Notes: a model not told the origin generated them from the letters alone. A DNA stretch of 64,000 nt from Nitrobacter hamburgensis X14 (GCF_000013885.1 NC_007964.1:2714001-2778000), one strand, 5' to 3'. Counted from the first letter of the stretch, positions 44,595-53,577 are shown. Made by a program: numbers and translations.

Positions 44595-44960
44595 GTGCTG
44601 ATCACCGCTTTCACCATCCTCGGAATTGCCGTGCTGCTGGGCTCCGTGCTTGCGGTTCTGTATATGCGTGAAGGCGCTGCAGCGCCGTCCTGGCGGCTGG
44701 CGGCATTGCACGGACTGATCGCCATCGGCGGTCTCGGCTGTCTCGGTCTCGCCTTACGTGGGCCGCCTCGTGGGCTCGATCAGGGGGCCGGCTCGTTCGG
44801 CATGATTGCAGCCGTGCTGGTCGCGCTGGCGGCCGTCGTCGGCTTTGCGCTCTTTTCAGCACGCCTTCGCAAGCGGCGGCTCTCGGGCACGCTGATCGGC
44901 ATTCACGCCACGCTCGCGATCAGCGGCTTTGTCGTGCTCATCGCCTACGTGATGGCTTGA
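44595..44960 (+). CDS. Four-helix integral membrane protein
   Basis: 121 aa, GTG start. Hydrophobic segments at ~3-23, 33-56, 67-88, 97-119. LSGTLIGIHATLAISGFVVL contains a His in the last helix, as in small heme-binding membrane proteins, but no second ligand is convincing. Function unknown. Confidence 0.65.
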   Translation: MLITAFTILGIAVLLGSVLAVLYMREGAAAPSWRLAALHGLIAIGGLGCLGLALRGPPRGLDQGAGSFGMIAAVLVALAAVVGFALFSARLRKRRLSGTLIGIHATLAISGFVVLIAYVMA

Positions 44961-45156
44961 GGCGGCTGAGACCGGATCGTCCGAAAGGTTTGCCGACGCT
45001 TCGCGAGCCGGTTGATATGAATCGGTTTGGAAGACGACCGGCAGGGCGATAGCAACAGCCAAGAAAAAGACCGCAAAAGCGTCGAAGTTGCCGATAGCCC
45101 CCGGACTGAGCGCTGAGATCGATTTCGTGATCGAAGCACAAAACCAGAAAGCCTCC

Positions 45157-45468
45157 ATGAGTAAGACATCACTGGACCAACAGATCGCAAATGCGCTCGT
45201 CGATAACGCGGTCAATGACGGCTTTCTAATCTCCATCAACGACGGTGAGGAGACGATCAACCGATCACGGAATATCGCCGAGATCATCAAAGCGATGTTC
45301 CGCACCAATATGGACACACTCACGCTTAATGTCGAAGAACGGCGCGTGGGTATGATCACTCTGATCTACGGCAACGGAAGAAACGGGCTCGATGTGATCG
45401 GCGATCACACTGACATCCCGCACATCAACCGTCTCGTTGAGCGCACCATGAAGGAGTTCGAGCGATGA
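45157..45468 (+). CDS. Hypothetical soluble protein
   Basis: 103 aa from MSKTSLDQQIANAL: LVDNAVNDGFLISINDG, AEIIKAMFRTNMDTLTL, WVRM-free strand RRVGMITLIYGNGRNGLDVIGDH. The frame stays open upstream through a Lys-rich stretch (KKKTAKASK) to a stop at ~44990, with only a TTG at 45088, so the N-terminus may be longer. Small phage or island protein; not recognised. Confidence 0.5.
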   Translation: MSKTSLDQQIANALVDNAVNDGFLISINDGEETINRSRNIAEIIKAMFRTNMDTLTLNVEERRVGMITLIYGNGRNGLDVIGDHTDIPHINRLVERTMKEFER

Positions 45469-45574
45469 GCTACGCCGAACCAGCATGGCAGCCTGCAGAT
45501 CGACAGACCAAGCCGCTGACGATTCTTTTTTCTTGAAGCTAGAGGTATGGTGATGCGAAGAATTATTTTTCGAC

Positions 45575-45742
45575 ATGAAGAATGGCGTTCCGATGAGAGA
45601 TAAAGTCGGGATCGACTTCGAAGGCAACCCGGAGGCCATCAAGCACTGCAAAGAACTCGCTCAGCACTTCCGCGACGTTTCAAAACCTGACCAATTTAAC
45701 GGCATCTTGCTAGTCCGCAGTGTGTCGAGGCCTCGGTCATGA
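45575..45742 (+). CDS. DUF6894-like small protein (possibly 5' truncated)
   Basis: 55 aa: MKNGVPMRDKVGIDFEGN, EAIKHCKELAQHFRD. In frame before the ATG the sequence reads LFFD, the usual (Y/F)(F/H)F-D lead of DUF6894, but without a start codon, so the true start was probably lost. Typical small Rhizobiales protein of unknown role. Confidence 0.45.
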   Translation: MKNGVPMRDKVGIDFEGNPEAIKHCKELAQHFRDVSKPDQFNGILLVRSVSRPRS

Positions 45743-45990
45743 TCGGTCACGCTCGACGGGCTGTTTTCGCGCTAAATGCATCCCAAGCGCGTGATTGGGG
45801 CACAAAAGCGTATCAAAGGTGTGTGCTGCACCCGACTTATGATGGTAAAACCAGCGATGTTTGAGACCGATAGTCATCGTCGTCAAGAACGCCAACCTTC
45901 TAACGGCGCAGCATCGTCTCACGACTTTCTAGAGGCAGAGAATATCAGCCTTCGATTGCTGTTGGCGCAGGCCGAAATCGATGCCAAGGG

Positions 45991-46665
45991 TTGCTGGCTC
46001 AGGCTGGCATTGACGCCCGCGAGCGTGACGCACCCGACAAGCTGCAGAAACTGATCCTGGAAGAGCTTCATCATCGCATCAAGAATACGCTCGCGACTGT
46101 CAGCGCCATCGCCACCCAGAGCCTTCGCCACGTACAGGGCACCGAACACGCGCAGCACGCCATCGCGGGCCGGCGGAAGGCGCTCGGACGAGCTCACGAT
46201 CTCCTTATACAGGCAAGGTGGAACAGCGCCGACCTTGGCCATATCGTCCGCAGCGCCACCGAGGCCTTCGACAATCCGGACGTTCCGAAATTCTCGATTG
46301 CAGGACCGGACATTCGGATGACGTCGGGCGCCGTGATCGCCATAGCCATGACGCTCAACGAGCTCTGCACGAACGCCACGAAGTTCGGAGCCCTGTCGGA
46401 GCCGACTGGGCGCGTCGACGTCGCCTGGACGCTGGATCCAAAGACGCAGCGCGTGCACCTGACATGGACCGAAATGAACGGTCCGGTAGTTCACGCTCCG
46501 GAAAACCACAGTTTCGGGACGCGCCTCATCGAGACGCTAGGCAAGCAGCTCAAGGGCGACGTGCAGTTGACGTATCAGCCGACAGGTTTCGTCTACGCAA
46601 TCGACGTGCCGTTGGCTTCCCTGACGTCAGCGGGTGGCGGCGTGATAAGCAAATATGAGGCGTGA
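45991..46665 (+). CDS. HWE-family sensor histidine kinase, 5' end broken
   Basis: 224 aa from a TTG. LILEELHHRIKNTLATVSAI is the H-box (phospho-His), NELCTNATKFGAL the N-box, and LTWTEMNGP the W-x-E signature of the HWE group, with GFGTRLIE-like glycine turn SFGTRLIETLG. No membrane or PAS domain remains: the segment before it (45838-46054, next frame) codes ENISLRLLLAQAEIDAK and the phrase LAQAxIDA is repeated in both frames, so the gene seems frameshifted or duplicated there. Soluble HWE kinases often feed the general stress response. Confidence 0.7.
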   Translation: MLAQAGIDARERDAPDKLQKLILEELHHRIKNTLATVSAIATQSLRHVQGTEHAQHAIAGRRKALGRAHDLLIQARWNSADLGHIVRSATEAFDNPDVPKFSIAGPDIRMTSGAVIAIAMTLNELCTNATKFGALSEPTGRVDVAWTLDPKTQRVHLTWTEMNGPVVHAPENHSFGTRLIETLGKQLKGDVQLTYQPTGFVYAIDVPLASLTSAGGGVISKYEA

Positions 46666-46852
46666 CTGTCGATGATGCTGACGGTTCCTGAGCACTCCAT
46701 ACCGGTGCTGTAATATTCGGGCAGCCTGCTGGTCAGCTCGGACGTCGCTCGAAACAGTAAGAGCCGCGCCATCCACCGAAGTGAACAGCGCGGCCAGTTG
46801 GCCCGAGCGGCGAGAGTTTGCCTGCCTAGAGTGCGACAGATCGCGCGTCCCC

Positions 46853-46877
46853 GGAACGTTTCCTGCGCCTGTCGCTT
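46853..46877 (+). promoter_or_regulatory. Possible EcfG-type stress promoter
   Basis: GGAAC (46853), 16-nt spacer, GCTT (46874), close to the GGAAC-N16/17-CGTT pattern of the alphaproteobacterial general stress sigma factor. It precedes a PRC-barrel gene, a class often in that regulon. The -10 half is imperfect. Confidence 0.35.
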
Positions 46878-46903
46878 AACTAGTTGCAAAGAAAGGAAAA
46901 TAT

Positions 46904-47269
46904 ATGTCCATGAAAAAAAGGGGAACCGACCACTTGATCGCCAGCGATAGAAAGTCTGGGAAGGCTGTCTACGGCGCCGAGAAAAAGAAGATAGGTTCAA
47001 TCAAACGTGTGATGGTTGACAGGAAGAGCGGGGAAATTGCCCACGCCGTACTCGGTTTCGGCGGCTTCCTTGGCTTCGGCGACGATCATCACATGGTACC
47101 GTGGAACCTGCTGAGATACGACGCTGATCTTGGTGTGTACAGTTCCGACATAAGCGGGAGCCGGCTGAAAGGCCGCCCGAAGCACGGCACCGAGACCATC
47201 TTTGACCGGAATGCCCGATACGCAGTGCTCGACAAGTATGATAACGAGTGGGTGATGTATCCCGGCTGA
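46904..47269 (+). CDS. PRC-barrel domain protein
   Basis: 121 aa. LIASDRKSGKAVYGAEKKKIGSIKRVMVDRKSGE (seen as two strands), then VLGFGGFLGFGDDHHMVPWNLLRYD is the PRC-barrel core with its W-x-x-L motif; ends NEWVMYP. AGAAAGGAA lies before the ATG. Small stress-linked proteins of this type are common in Bradyrhizobiaceae. The dead relative lies 230 bp downstream on the other strand. Confidence 0.83.
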   Translation: MSMKKRGTDHLIASDRKSGKAVYGAEKKKIGSIKRVMVDRKSGEIAHAVLGFGGFLGFGDDHHMVPWNLLRYDADLGVYSSDISGSRLKGRPKHGTETIFDRNARYAVLDKYDNEWVMYPG

Positions 47270-47296
47270 GCATTGGAACTTCAGTTACTGAAACTT

Positions 47297-47325
47297 ACCC
47301 GCCGGGATGCCCGGCGGGTTTTGTG
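47297..47325 (+). terminator. Intrinsic terminator after PRC-barrel gene
   Basis: ACCCGCCGGG / CCCGGCGGGT stem with a tight loop and TTTTG tail, 27 nt past the stop. Confidence 0.85.
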
Positions 47326-47500
47326 CGTGGCCGCAATATCGCTCAAAAAGGCACTCACTGTCCGAGTTTGCTCGCTGGCAGTGCCGATTGAGCATCCATC
47401 GACGTACCGCATCTCAGAAGCGCACAATTAGTCGCGTCATCCATGGCCATCTTCGATCGATGTATTTATTGACGAATGGCGCGCTAAAGCAGCGTCACCG

Positions 47501-47820
47501 CTAGACCGTCCAATAGTGCGGATGCGGATAGGATCGCGCGCGATCACCCCAGTCGAAGGTCTCGTCGTCAAACTCAGACGGGCCAGCGCGTAGTTCAAGC
47601 ATGGTCAACTAGGTTTCAAAGACCTGGCGCTTTGCGTCATATTTGAGAGCGCTCCACAGGATCGGATAATGATGGCGGCTGCCGAACCACTCCCCGGTTT
47701 TGATCACCGCGTAGGCAACCGTTCCGCTCACCTTATCGAGCATCAATCGCTCTATTATGCCGAGAAACTATGAACAGCGGCGTGCTCCACGCGATCAGTG
47801 GGGACCATGGTGTGATGCAT
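47501..47820 (-). pseudogene. Decayed PRC-barrel gene
   Basis: Begins MHHTMVPTDRVEHAAVHS with GGAGG before the ATG, then a deletion/frameshift; IERLMLDKVSGTVAYAVIKTG, HHYPILWSALKYDAKRQ follow in another frame, an internal TAG interrupts, and FDWGDRARSYPHPHYWTV ends it. Three lesions, so not expressed as one protein. Confidence 0.8.
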
Positions 47821-48139
47821 GGCTTCCTCCTGTCCTCTTGCCTTTTAGGCATTATAGCGCGAACGGCAGGCAGCGTGCGCGCCATTGACGCCAACCCACC
47901 CGCCGATTTGCAGCACCTGTCCCTAGGCGCAAGACGGCGATGATTCTCTGTGCGACGCGTTTGCTCCCCCCTGCCCGGCCGTGCAGAACAGCGTCGATCG
48001 CGCAAAATGCGACCTTATGCCGCGCCCAGCAAAAACTTGGGTTCCTGTTACCCAGGTTGTTACCCTTGGACAAAAATGAAGAAGGAATCGCGCCCGGATC
48101 ACGGCGATGAAAATCAGATTTTATATAGTAAAATCAATA
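47821..48139. other. Gene-poor stretch before tRNA-Tyr
   Basis: 319 bp without a supported gene. Near the right end CCTGTTACCCAGGTTGTTACCC (read as two overlapping direct repeats of GTTACCC) and an A+T-rich stretch lie beside the tRNA 3' end; no integrase is adjacent. Confidence 0.35.
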
Positions 48140-48225
48140 TGGTGGGGGAGGCAGGACTCGAACCTGCGAAGCCATGAGGCGGCTGATTTACAGTCAGCTC
48201 CCTTTGCCACTCGGGACACTCCCCC
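48140..48225 (-). tRNA. tRNA-Tyr(GTA)
   Basis: 86 nt with encoded CCA and a long variable arm. Acceptor GGGGGAG/CTCCCCC, anticodon loop CTGTAAA (GTA), T-loop GGTTCGAGTCC. Divergent from rlmB. Confidence 0.96.
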
Positions 48226-48433
48226 GCAACGCCGTCGGATGTCACCCCACCGAAAAGTGGCCGGGCCGACCGTGGATGACATTGAAGGCACCTGCCCGGA
48301 TGCCGAGCGTGCGGTTGCGCGCGTTTATGAGCGAAGCACCCCGTCAAAGTCAACCGAGAGCGGCGGGGATTGCGTGTTTCCGCACATCGAACGATGAAAT
48401 TGCCATTGTTTCAGGCCCGTGAGACAAGCGCGC

Positions 48434-49285
48434 ATGAGCGATCGTGATCCACACCCACGATTCCGGCGCGCGTCCCGGCCATGGGGAGACAGCCACGCCA
48501 GGAAAGCCGGAGACCGGAAACGCCCACCGGGGCGAGGTTCGGCGCGGAATGGCCGCGAGACCGGAGCCGACGGCCCGGCCATCCTTTACGGTTGGCACAC
48601 GGTGACGGCCGCACTGGCCAATCCGCGCCGCCGAATCCGGAAGCTGCTGCTGACCGAAAACGCGGCACGGCGGCTCGCCAATGAAAACATCGAGACACGG
48701 CTCACGCCCGAGATCGTGCGCCCGAGTGCGATCGACCAGCGTCTCGGCCCAGACGCGGTGCATCAGGGGCTGCTCGCCGAAGCCGATCCCCTGCCCTCGC
48801 CGGATATCGACACGCTGGCGCAGGAAGGCATCGTGCTGGTGCTGGACCAGATCACCGATCCACACAATGTCGGCGCGATCATGCGATCGGCCGCAGCTTT
48901 TGCTGTGAAGGCGATCGTCACCACGGCACGTCACAGCCCCGAGGCCACCGGCGTGCTGGCAAAGTCTGCCTCCGGCGCGCTGGAGCTTGTGCCGCTCGTG
49001 CTGGTGCAGAATCTGGCGCGGGCACTGACCGAACTGAACGACCGCGGCTTCATGACCGTCGGCCTCGACAGCGCCGGCGGCGAGGATCTCGCCGCTATTC
49101 AACTGCGGCAACCGCTGGCGCTGGTGCTCGGCGCCGAAGGCAAGGGCCTGCGGCAGTTGACCAGGGAGACATGCAACGCGGTCGCGCGCCTCGACATGCC
49201 CGGCGACATCAAGAGTCTCAACGTCTCCAATGCCGCAGTGCTCGCGCTCTATATCGGTGCCAGCCGTCTCGGCCTGATGCGCTGA
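48434..49285 (+). CDS. rlmB: 23S rRNA 2'-O-methyltransferase RlmB (SpoU)
   Basis: 283 aa. N-terminal basic, disordered ~45 residues typical of alphaproteobacteria; substrate-binding domain from ILYGWHTVTAALANP; SPOUT catalytic domain with the three motifs LDQITDPHNVGAIMRSA, LVLGAEGKGLRQLT and IKSLNVSNAAVLALY. It methylates the ribose of a guanosine in 23S rRNA domain V (G2251 in E. coli numbering). ATG at 48434 preferred; an upstream GTG adds five residues. Confidence 0.92.
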   Translation: MSDRDPHPRFRRASRPWGDSHARKAGDRKRPPGRGSARNGRETGADGPAILYGWHTVTAALANPRRRIRKLLLTENAARRLANENIETRLTPEIVRPSAIDQRLGPDAVHQGLLAEADPLPSPDIDTLAQEGIVLVLDQITDPHNVGAIMRSAAAFAVKAIVTTARHSPEATGVLAKSASGALELVPLVLVQNLARALTELNDRGFMTVGLDSAGGEDLAAIQLRQPLALVLGAEGKGLRQLTRETCNAVARLDMPGDIKSLNVSNAAVLALYIGASRLGLMR

Positions 49286-49298
49286 CGGCGCGCGAAAA

Positions 49299-49338
49299 CG
49301 CCCGCTCGCATGGCGTTGCGAACGGGCGCTTGTTTTCT
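49299..49338. terminator. Bidirectional terminator
   Basis: 12-bp stem (one mismatch) CGCCCGCTCGCA / TGCGAACGGGCG with 6-nt loop; CTTGTTTTCT on the right, and GAAAACG on the left (U-run for the minus strand). Serves rlmB and the convergent secreted-protein gene. Confidence 0.8.
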
Positions 49339-49353
49339 CGGATAAGTGTCAGA

Positions 49354-49926
49354 TCAGTGGTGGCGGCGCGGCACGTGATGGCGGTGGCCATGATGATGAT
49401 AGTGCCGCGATCCGTAGACCACGCGCGGGGCTGCGAAGCGATGGCCATAGTGGCGCGGCGCATGGCCGTAACGAGGGCCATGGCGATACACACCGTAATG
49501 CGAACGCGGGTGGCGCCAGCGATAGCTGTACACGACCGGGCCGGTCACGCGCGCGCCGTCATAGTAATGATGCATGGCATTGGCGTAACGACCACCGTCG
49601 TAGGGGTAGTAATAAGGACGGCTATAGGCATTCCATCCGGAGACGGCGCTTTCCTGATAGGTCGGCACCGGCGCGAAGTTGCCCGGACCGCCGAAGGCCG
49701 GCCCCTGATTGACGTAATAGTATTGTGTCGGAGACGGCAGGCGTTCATAGGGGGCAAAGCCGTATCCCGCGCCGTAATAGCCTTGATAATAACCTTGCGC
49801 GCACGGGCTGTAAGCCTGGCACGGCGAACATCCACTCGTGAACAGCCCACCGCACGCCATCGCGGGCGCAGCGCTCGCGGCCACTATGGCCGCAGCCGCG
49901 ACCAATCCTGAAATCATCTGACGCAT
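49354..49926 (-). CDS. Secreted Gly/Tyr/His-rich protein
   Basis: 190 aa. Signal peptide to ~25 (APAMACG). Then a Cys/Tyr/Gly-rich part (YYQGYYGAGYGFAPYERL) and a C-terminal third dense in His, Arg and Tyr (GHAPRHYGHRFAAPR, HHHGHRHHVPRRHH) that should bind metal. Low complexity; cell-surface or periplasmic; no known function. Gene ends convergently with rlmB. Confidence 0.65.
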   Translation of the reverse strand: MRQMISGLVAAAAIVAASAAPAMACGGLFTSGCSPCQAYSPCAQGYYQGYYGAGYGFAPYERLPSPTQYYYVNQGPAFGGPGNFAPVPTYQESAVSGWNAYSRPYYYPYDGGRYANAMHHYYDGARVTGPVVYSYRWRHPRSHYGVYRHGPRYGHAPRHYGHRFAAPRVVYGSRHYHHHGHRHHVPRRHH

Positions 49927-49992
49927 TGACTCTCTCCTGCTGTTTTCTTTGCTCGATTTGAGGTCGTTGGCTTTTGAAACTGTCGTGGATCT

Positions 49993-50439
49993 TCAGCGAA
50001 AACCTCGGGGCAAACCTGAGGGTCCGATCTCGGGCGCGAGGATCACCGCCGGAGGCGTCTGCGGTACGTCGGATTGCACGGGCGTCGGGTCGGACCGGGC
50101 CGACCACGACTGATGAAAGCTCTCGGCGCGCGGCGGCAGCTTGCGATTTGCCGGAGGCTCGATTTCGAGGCGCCCGTAACCGGGCGCGTGACCGAGGCTC
50201 GGATAATAATGACCGACATGCGGCTCCGGATCGACGTAGCGTCCGCCGTACACCGTCGGCTGCACGTGGTTCCGTCGGGCAAGGCCCCAGTCGCCCTCGA
50301 CGATGGCGTAGGAGGCATCGACACCGTTGATGATGACGGGAACGCCGGGACGGCCGGGAATCACGATCACCGGACCGCTGTCGGCCAGCGCCGTCAACGA
50401 CGTCCCGATCAAAAGGGCCAACGCAAGTCCGATACGCAT
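49993..50439 (-). CDS. Small secreted protein
   Basis: 148 aa. Signal MRIGLALALLIGTSLTALA; mature part with GPVIVIPGRPGVPVIINGVD, ASYAIVEGDWGLARRN, PEPHVGHYYPSLGHAPGYGRLE, Pro-rich end. A family seen beside the previous gene in related genomes as far as I recall; function unknown. 66 bp upstream of that gene, same direction, so probably co-transcribed. Confidence 0.65.
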   Translation of the reverse strand: MRIGLALALLIGTSLTALADSGPVIVIPGRPGVPVIINGVDASYAIVEGDWGLARRNHVQPTVYGGRYVDPEPHVGHYYPSLGHAPGYGRLEIEPPANRKLPPRAESFHQSWSARSDPTPVQSDVPQTPPAVILAPEIGPSGLPRGFR

Positions 50440-50613
50440 CACAGGGGTCCGGTTTACGGCAGACCCTAATCGAACCGACGCCCGCAAGGGTTAAAGCCGC
50501 CGCCGAAACTGCCGGTAAGCCTAACGTGCGTGCCTGCGCCGGCGTTCAATTGCGACAGATCCCGCTATCGAAATGTTAACGCGGGGCGCGCGGGCGCGGC
50601 CCTTGCTACAGTT

Positions 50614-50728
50614 GGCGCGTATTCCGCAGAAGTGGATACCGGTTTTGCGATCAGAATACGCGCACATTATTGATTGAGGGCATTTTCTTCACGTGAACCG
50701 GGTTCCACTAACCGGAAAATGCTCTCGC
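50614..50728. repeat. Dispersed intergenic repeat, long form
   Basis: Second full copy of the element at 3124-3240 (ATTCCGCAGAAGTGGATACC ... AACCGGAAAATGCTCT). Its left part codes the last ~14 residues of the small membrane protein on the minus strand. Confidence 0.75.
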
Positions 50729-50849
50729 AGCCTAGCAAAACCAGATTTACCGAGAAGGCTGCAAACAACGCGATGGACAGCGCCAGTTGCACGCCGTCGG
50801 TCGCCGGTTTCGGCATCGTTTCCATGACCGGAACTTCAGGCGATTCCAC
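50667..50849 (-). CDS. Small membrane protein ending in a repeat
   Basis: 60 aa: METMPKPATDGVQLALSIAL, one helix ALFAAFSVNLVLLGCESIFR. The ending PGSREENALNQ is encoded by the dispersed repeat, so the C-terminus looks acquired by repeat insertion. Coding status uncertain. Confidence 0.4.
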   Translation of the reverse strand: MESPEVPVMETMPKPATDGVQLALSIALFAAFSVNLVLLGCESIFRLVEPGSREENALNQ

Positions 50850-51239
50850 CCTGTGAGTCCCGGCAATATTTTTCCGGCACGCCTGTGGGGATTCAGGGGT
50901 CGTTTACGATTTGAAGCGCGGCCCCGAATCGCACTCGCCTGCTCCGGGCCGCGGCCGAGTGCAGCACGCGCCCTCGCTTACCGCAGCCCCCGTTGACGGC
51001 AACCCGCAAGCCGCCATACACAGACGCCTCAATGCAGGCCAAACGTTTGCATCGATGCATGACGGCCCGCTGTCTCCCGCATCGATCGTGGTTTATCATC
51101 AGTGCGCGAGGCAGTTTAGATCCGCAGCGGTTTTGTAATCGGAGGGCCTTGAGGCAAGAAGGCGAATCGGATCATGCGCTTAAGGTCGACGCGATCCGAA
51201 CAAGTACCGAATAGGCACCGGAAATCGGTGTCCGCCGGG
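50850..51239. other. Gene-poor stretch before tRNA-Thr
   Basis: 390 bp without a supported gene. Contains GCAGCGGTTTTGTAA (51124-51138), a 15-bp copy of the tRNA-Thr anticodon region, 116 bp before the tRNA. Confidence 0.4.
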
Positions 51240-51314
51240 GCCGGCGTAGCACAGCGGTAGTGCAGCGGTTTTGTAAACCGAAGGTCGGGAGTTCGATCCT
51301 CTCCGCCGGCACCA
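51240..51314 (+). tRNA. tRNA-Thr(TGT)
   Basis: 75 nt with encoded CCA. Acceptor GCCGGCG/CGCCGGC, anticodon loop TTTGTAA (TGT), T-loop AGTTCGATCCT. The island to the right begins directly at its 3' end, the usual place for integration. Confidence 0.95.
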
Positions 51315-51356
51315 TTTCCTTCCGAATGCTCTGGGTGCGCTGCTACCCTTCTCGCC

Positions 51357-52085
51357 TTATTTCCACGGCTTTGAGCGCAAGCGTTTATCTGCCTTTCGCC
51401 CAACGGGCGCCGGACAGGAAACGGCAGCAAATATGGTTTCGTGAAAGTCCATCATACAATAAAGTGGAGCATCATCTGCCATCCATCCTCGGGCAAACAT
51501 AAAGCTGAACACTCCTTTCTGCACTATCGTCCGACGCTTCCGACGGATACCAGGCCACATCCAATGGGCAGCCAAAAGGTGCTGAGGGATTTCCTCGCCA
51601 GGGCCACCGAGCCAGTGGGTCGAGAAATCTCGCAAGAATGTGCCTTGGCCATACCTCAGGCAAAAAAGCCCGAATGCCAGCTTCGTTGTGATTTTCGTGA
51701 TTCGACCGAGATCTGGCTGAAACCAAACACGACCGTCCTGTGCTATCTGCAAAGCGTTCGTTATAAACTCGTCCAACCGCGGCGAAGCAGAAAGCGCACG
51801 ATCTATCACACCGCCGGGCTCGACCTTTCGCATCAAGTGCGGTTGATGACCGACTTGCGCCAAGACAACAGCCATATATTCTTCGTCTAAAGACCACCCC
51901 TCGTTACAAGAGCGGCATGCCGGCACCGTCCTCAGATTAATAGGAAAAGGCTTTTCGAGAAAAGCTTTTGGAGGCACGTGGTCTTTCGTGGTTGCAGCCG
52001 ACCCGCAGTAGACACACTCCGGCGTCGACCGAGAACGGCAACTTGGACTCTCTTGCGAATCGAACGGGAGGGACAATTGTCTCAT
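51357..52085 (-). CDS. HNH-type nuclease domain protein
   Basis: 242 aa from MRQLSLPFDSQESP. N-terminal HNH-like module: ECVYCGSAATTKDHVPPKAF and LRTVPACRSCNEGWSLDEEY (two C-x-x-C knuckles, D-H, and N-E in the last helix). The rest (LAFGLFCLRYGQG, AAHWMWPGIRRKR, FMFARGWM) is unassigned. Divergent from the MORC-like gene with 134 bp between. Likely a restriction or defence nuclease by context. Confidence 0.7.
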   Translation of the reverse strand: MRQLSLPFDSQESPSCRSRSTPECVYCGSAATTKDHVPPKAFLEKPFPINLRTVPACRSCNEGWSLDEEYMAVVLAQVGHQPHLMRKVEPGGVIDRALSASPRLDEFITNALQIAQDGRVWFQPDLGRITKITTKLAFGLFCLRYGQGTFLRDFSTHWLGGPGEEIPQHLLAAHWMWPGIRRKRRTIVQKGVFSFMFARGWMADDAPLYCMMDFHETIFAAVSCPAPVGRKADKRLRSKPWK

Positions 52086-52206
52086 ATGGAAGCGGCTGCT
52101 CAAAATTGTCAAAACCACATGGTTGCGCAGGCGAATTGCTCTGACAAGACGGTTGTTTCAGGGGGGCAGGTCAACTAATCATTGCTTGATAAAAGCATCT
52201 TTGCGC

Positions 52207-52215
52207 GGGGGGGGG
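52207..52215. repeat. G9 tract in ribosome-site position
   Basis: Nine G residues, then CTGC and the ATG of the MORC-like gene. No other homopolymer of this length was noticed in the window. It takes the place of the Shine-Dalgarno sequence. Confidence 0.7.
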
Positions 52216-52219
52216 CTGC

Positions 52220-53577
52220 ATGGCGCAAACTGTGAAGGCTGACGCGAATCCGACGAAGGCTTTCTTCGTACGGATGATTACCCGTGATATTTCTCTCGAA
52301 GATTGCATCCTGGATTTAATCGACAACAGCGTCGATGGGGCTTGGAAGCTCGAAGGCGGCAGGCCAATGAGCCTCGCAGACGGGGCCGATCTCTCGAAAT
52401 ATCGAATCGAAATTGAAGCCTCACCAAAGCGTTTTTCTATAAGAGATAACTGCGGAGGGATAACGTTAGACGATGCTGTCGAGTACGCTTTTACATTCGG
52501 CAGAAAAGATAAGGACACGCCTGATAACTACAGTATCGGAGTTTACGGTATAGGCATGAAACGCGCCGTCTTCAAAATCGGCGAGCAGATTGCAATTAGG
52601 AGTACGTACACCTCCAAAGAAGGAAATACGGAATCGTTTAGAGTGCCCATCGATGTGCCGACATGGCTTGCCGATCAAAAACGCGATTGGGATTTCGACA
52701 TTGAGACAGCAGACGCCCTTCCCGCCAAGGGAGTTGAGATTGCTGTAGAAGATCTTCATGAAGGCATTGCAGCATCATTTAGCAGCCCTGTATTTATTCA
52801 AGACCTCAAACGCACCATTGGTCGAGACTACGCTCTACATATTCGTCGCGGACTATCCGTTCTGGTGAATGGCGAAAATATAAAGGGATGGAAGATAGAA
52901 CTTCTCCAAGGCGGTGGTATGGAGCCTATGAGGATTTCGTACTCAGACGGAGATAATGGCGACCCAGTCAACGTCGAACTTCTGGCTGGCATGGCTGCTC
53001 CTCCACCTGAAAGTTCTGAACCAGACGAAACTTCGGACGGAGACAACAGATTTGGCTGGTATGTTGCTGCAACGGACGAATTGTTCTTGCTGCTGATAAA
53101 AGCGATATTTCTGGGTGGGGCACAGATGGTTGGCCTCAATGGCATCCGCAATACTCCGGCTTCATGGGCATAATCGTTTTTTCCTCGAAGAACGCTGGAT
53201 TGCTTCCGCTCACCACGACAAAGCGAAGTGTAGATGTTTCGTCTAGCGTTTACAGGCGCGCTAAACCTCGAATGCGAGACGTATCCAAGCAATGGATCAG
53301 TTACACCAACATCCGCAAGCAAGCGATCGACGACGCTAAGCGTTACGAAAATCAAGCTAAACCGAAGTCTATATTTGAGGTGGCGCAGAGAGAGGCTGTT
53401 GCTCTGCCGCAAATTGTAGCGAAGCCAAAAGTAAAGATGGCGAATATCAGCTACTCCATGCCCCTACAGAGGGTGAGATCCCTAGCCGATGGACTTGGCA
53501 ACGTGAATATGAGCTATAAAGACGTCGGCATAAATTCGTTCGAACACGCGTATACAGATCTCGTCGGAGACGAGTGA
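52220..53577 (+). pseudogene. MORC-like GHKL ATPase, frameshifted
   Basis: Bergerat-fold ATPase: LIDNSVDGAW (N box: Asn/Asp), IRDNCGGITLDDAVEY (G1, D-x-G-x-G variant DNCGG), GVYGIGMKRAVFKIG (G2 lid). The first frame runs to 53173. From ~53062 the true continuation is one base off: CNGRIVLAADKS, GWGTDGWPQWHPQYSGFMG leads into the second open frame to 53577 (LPLTTTKRSVDVSS, WISYTNIRKQAIDDA), so about 452 aa were intended. MORC-type ATPases are known partners in bacterial restriction-modification loci. Lesion could be real or a base-calling error. Confidence 0.82.
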
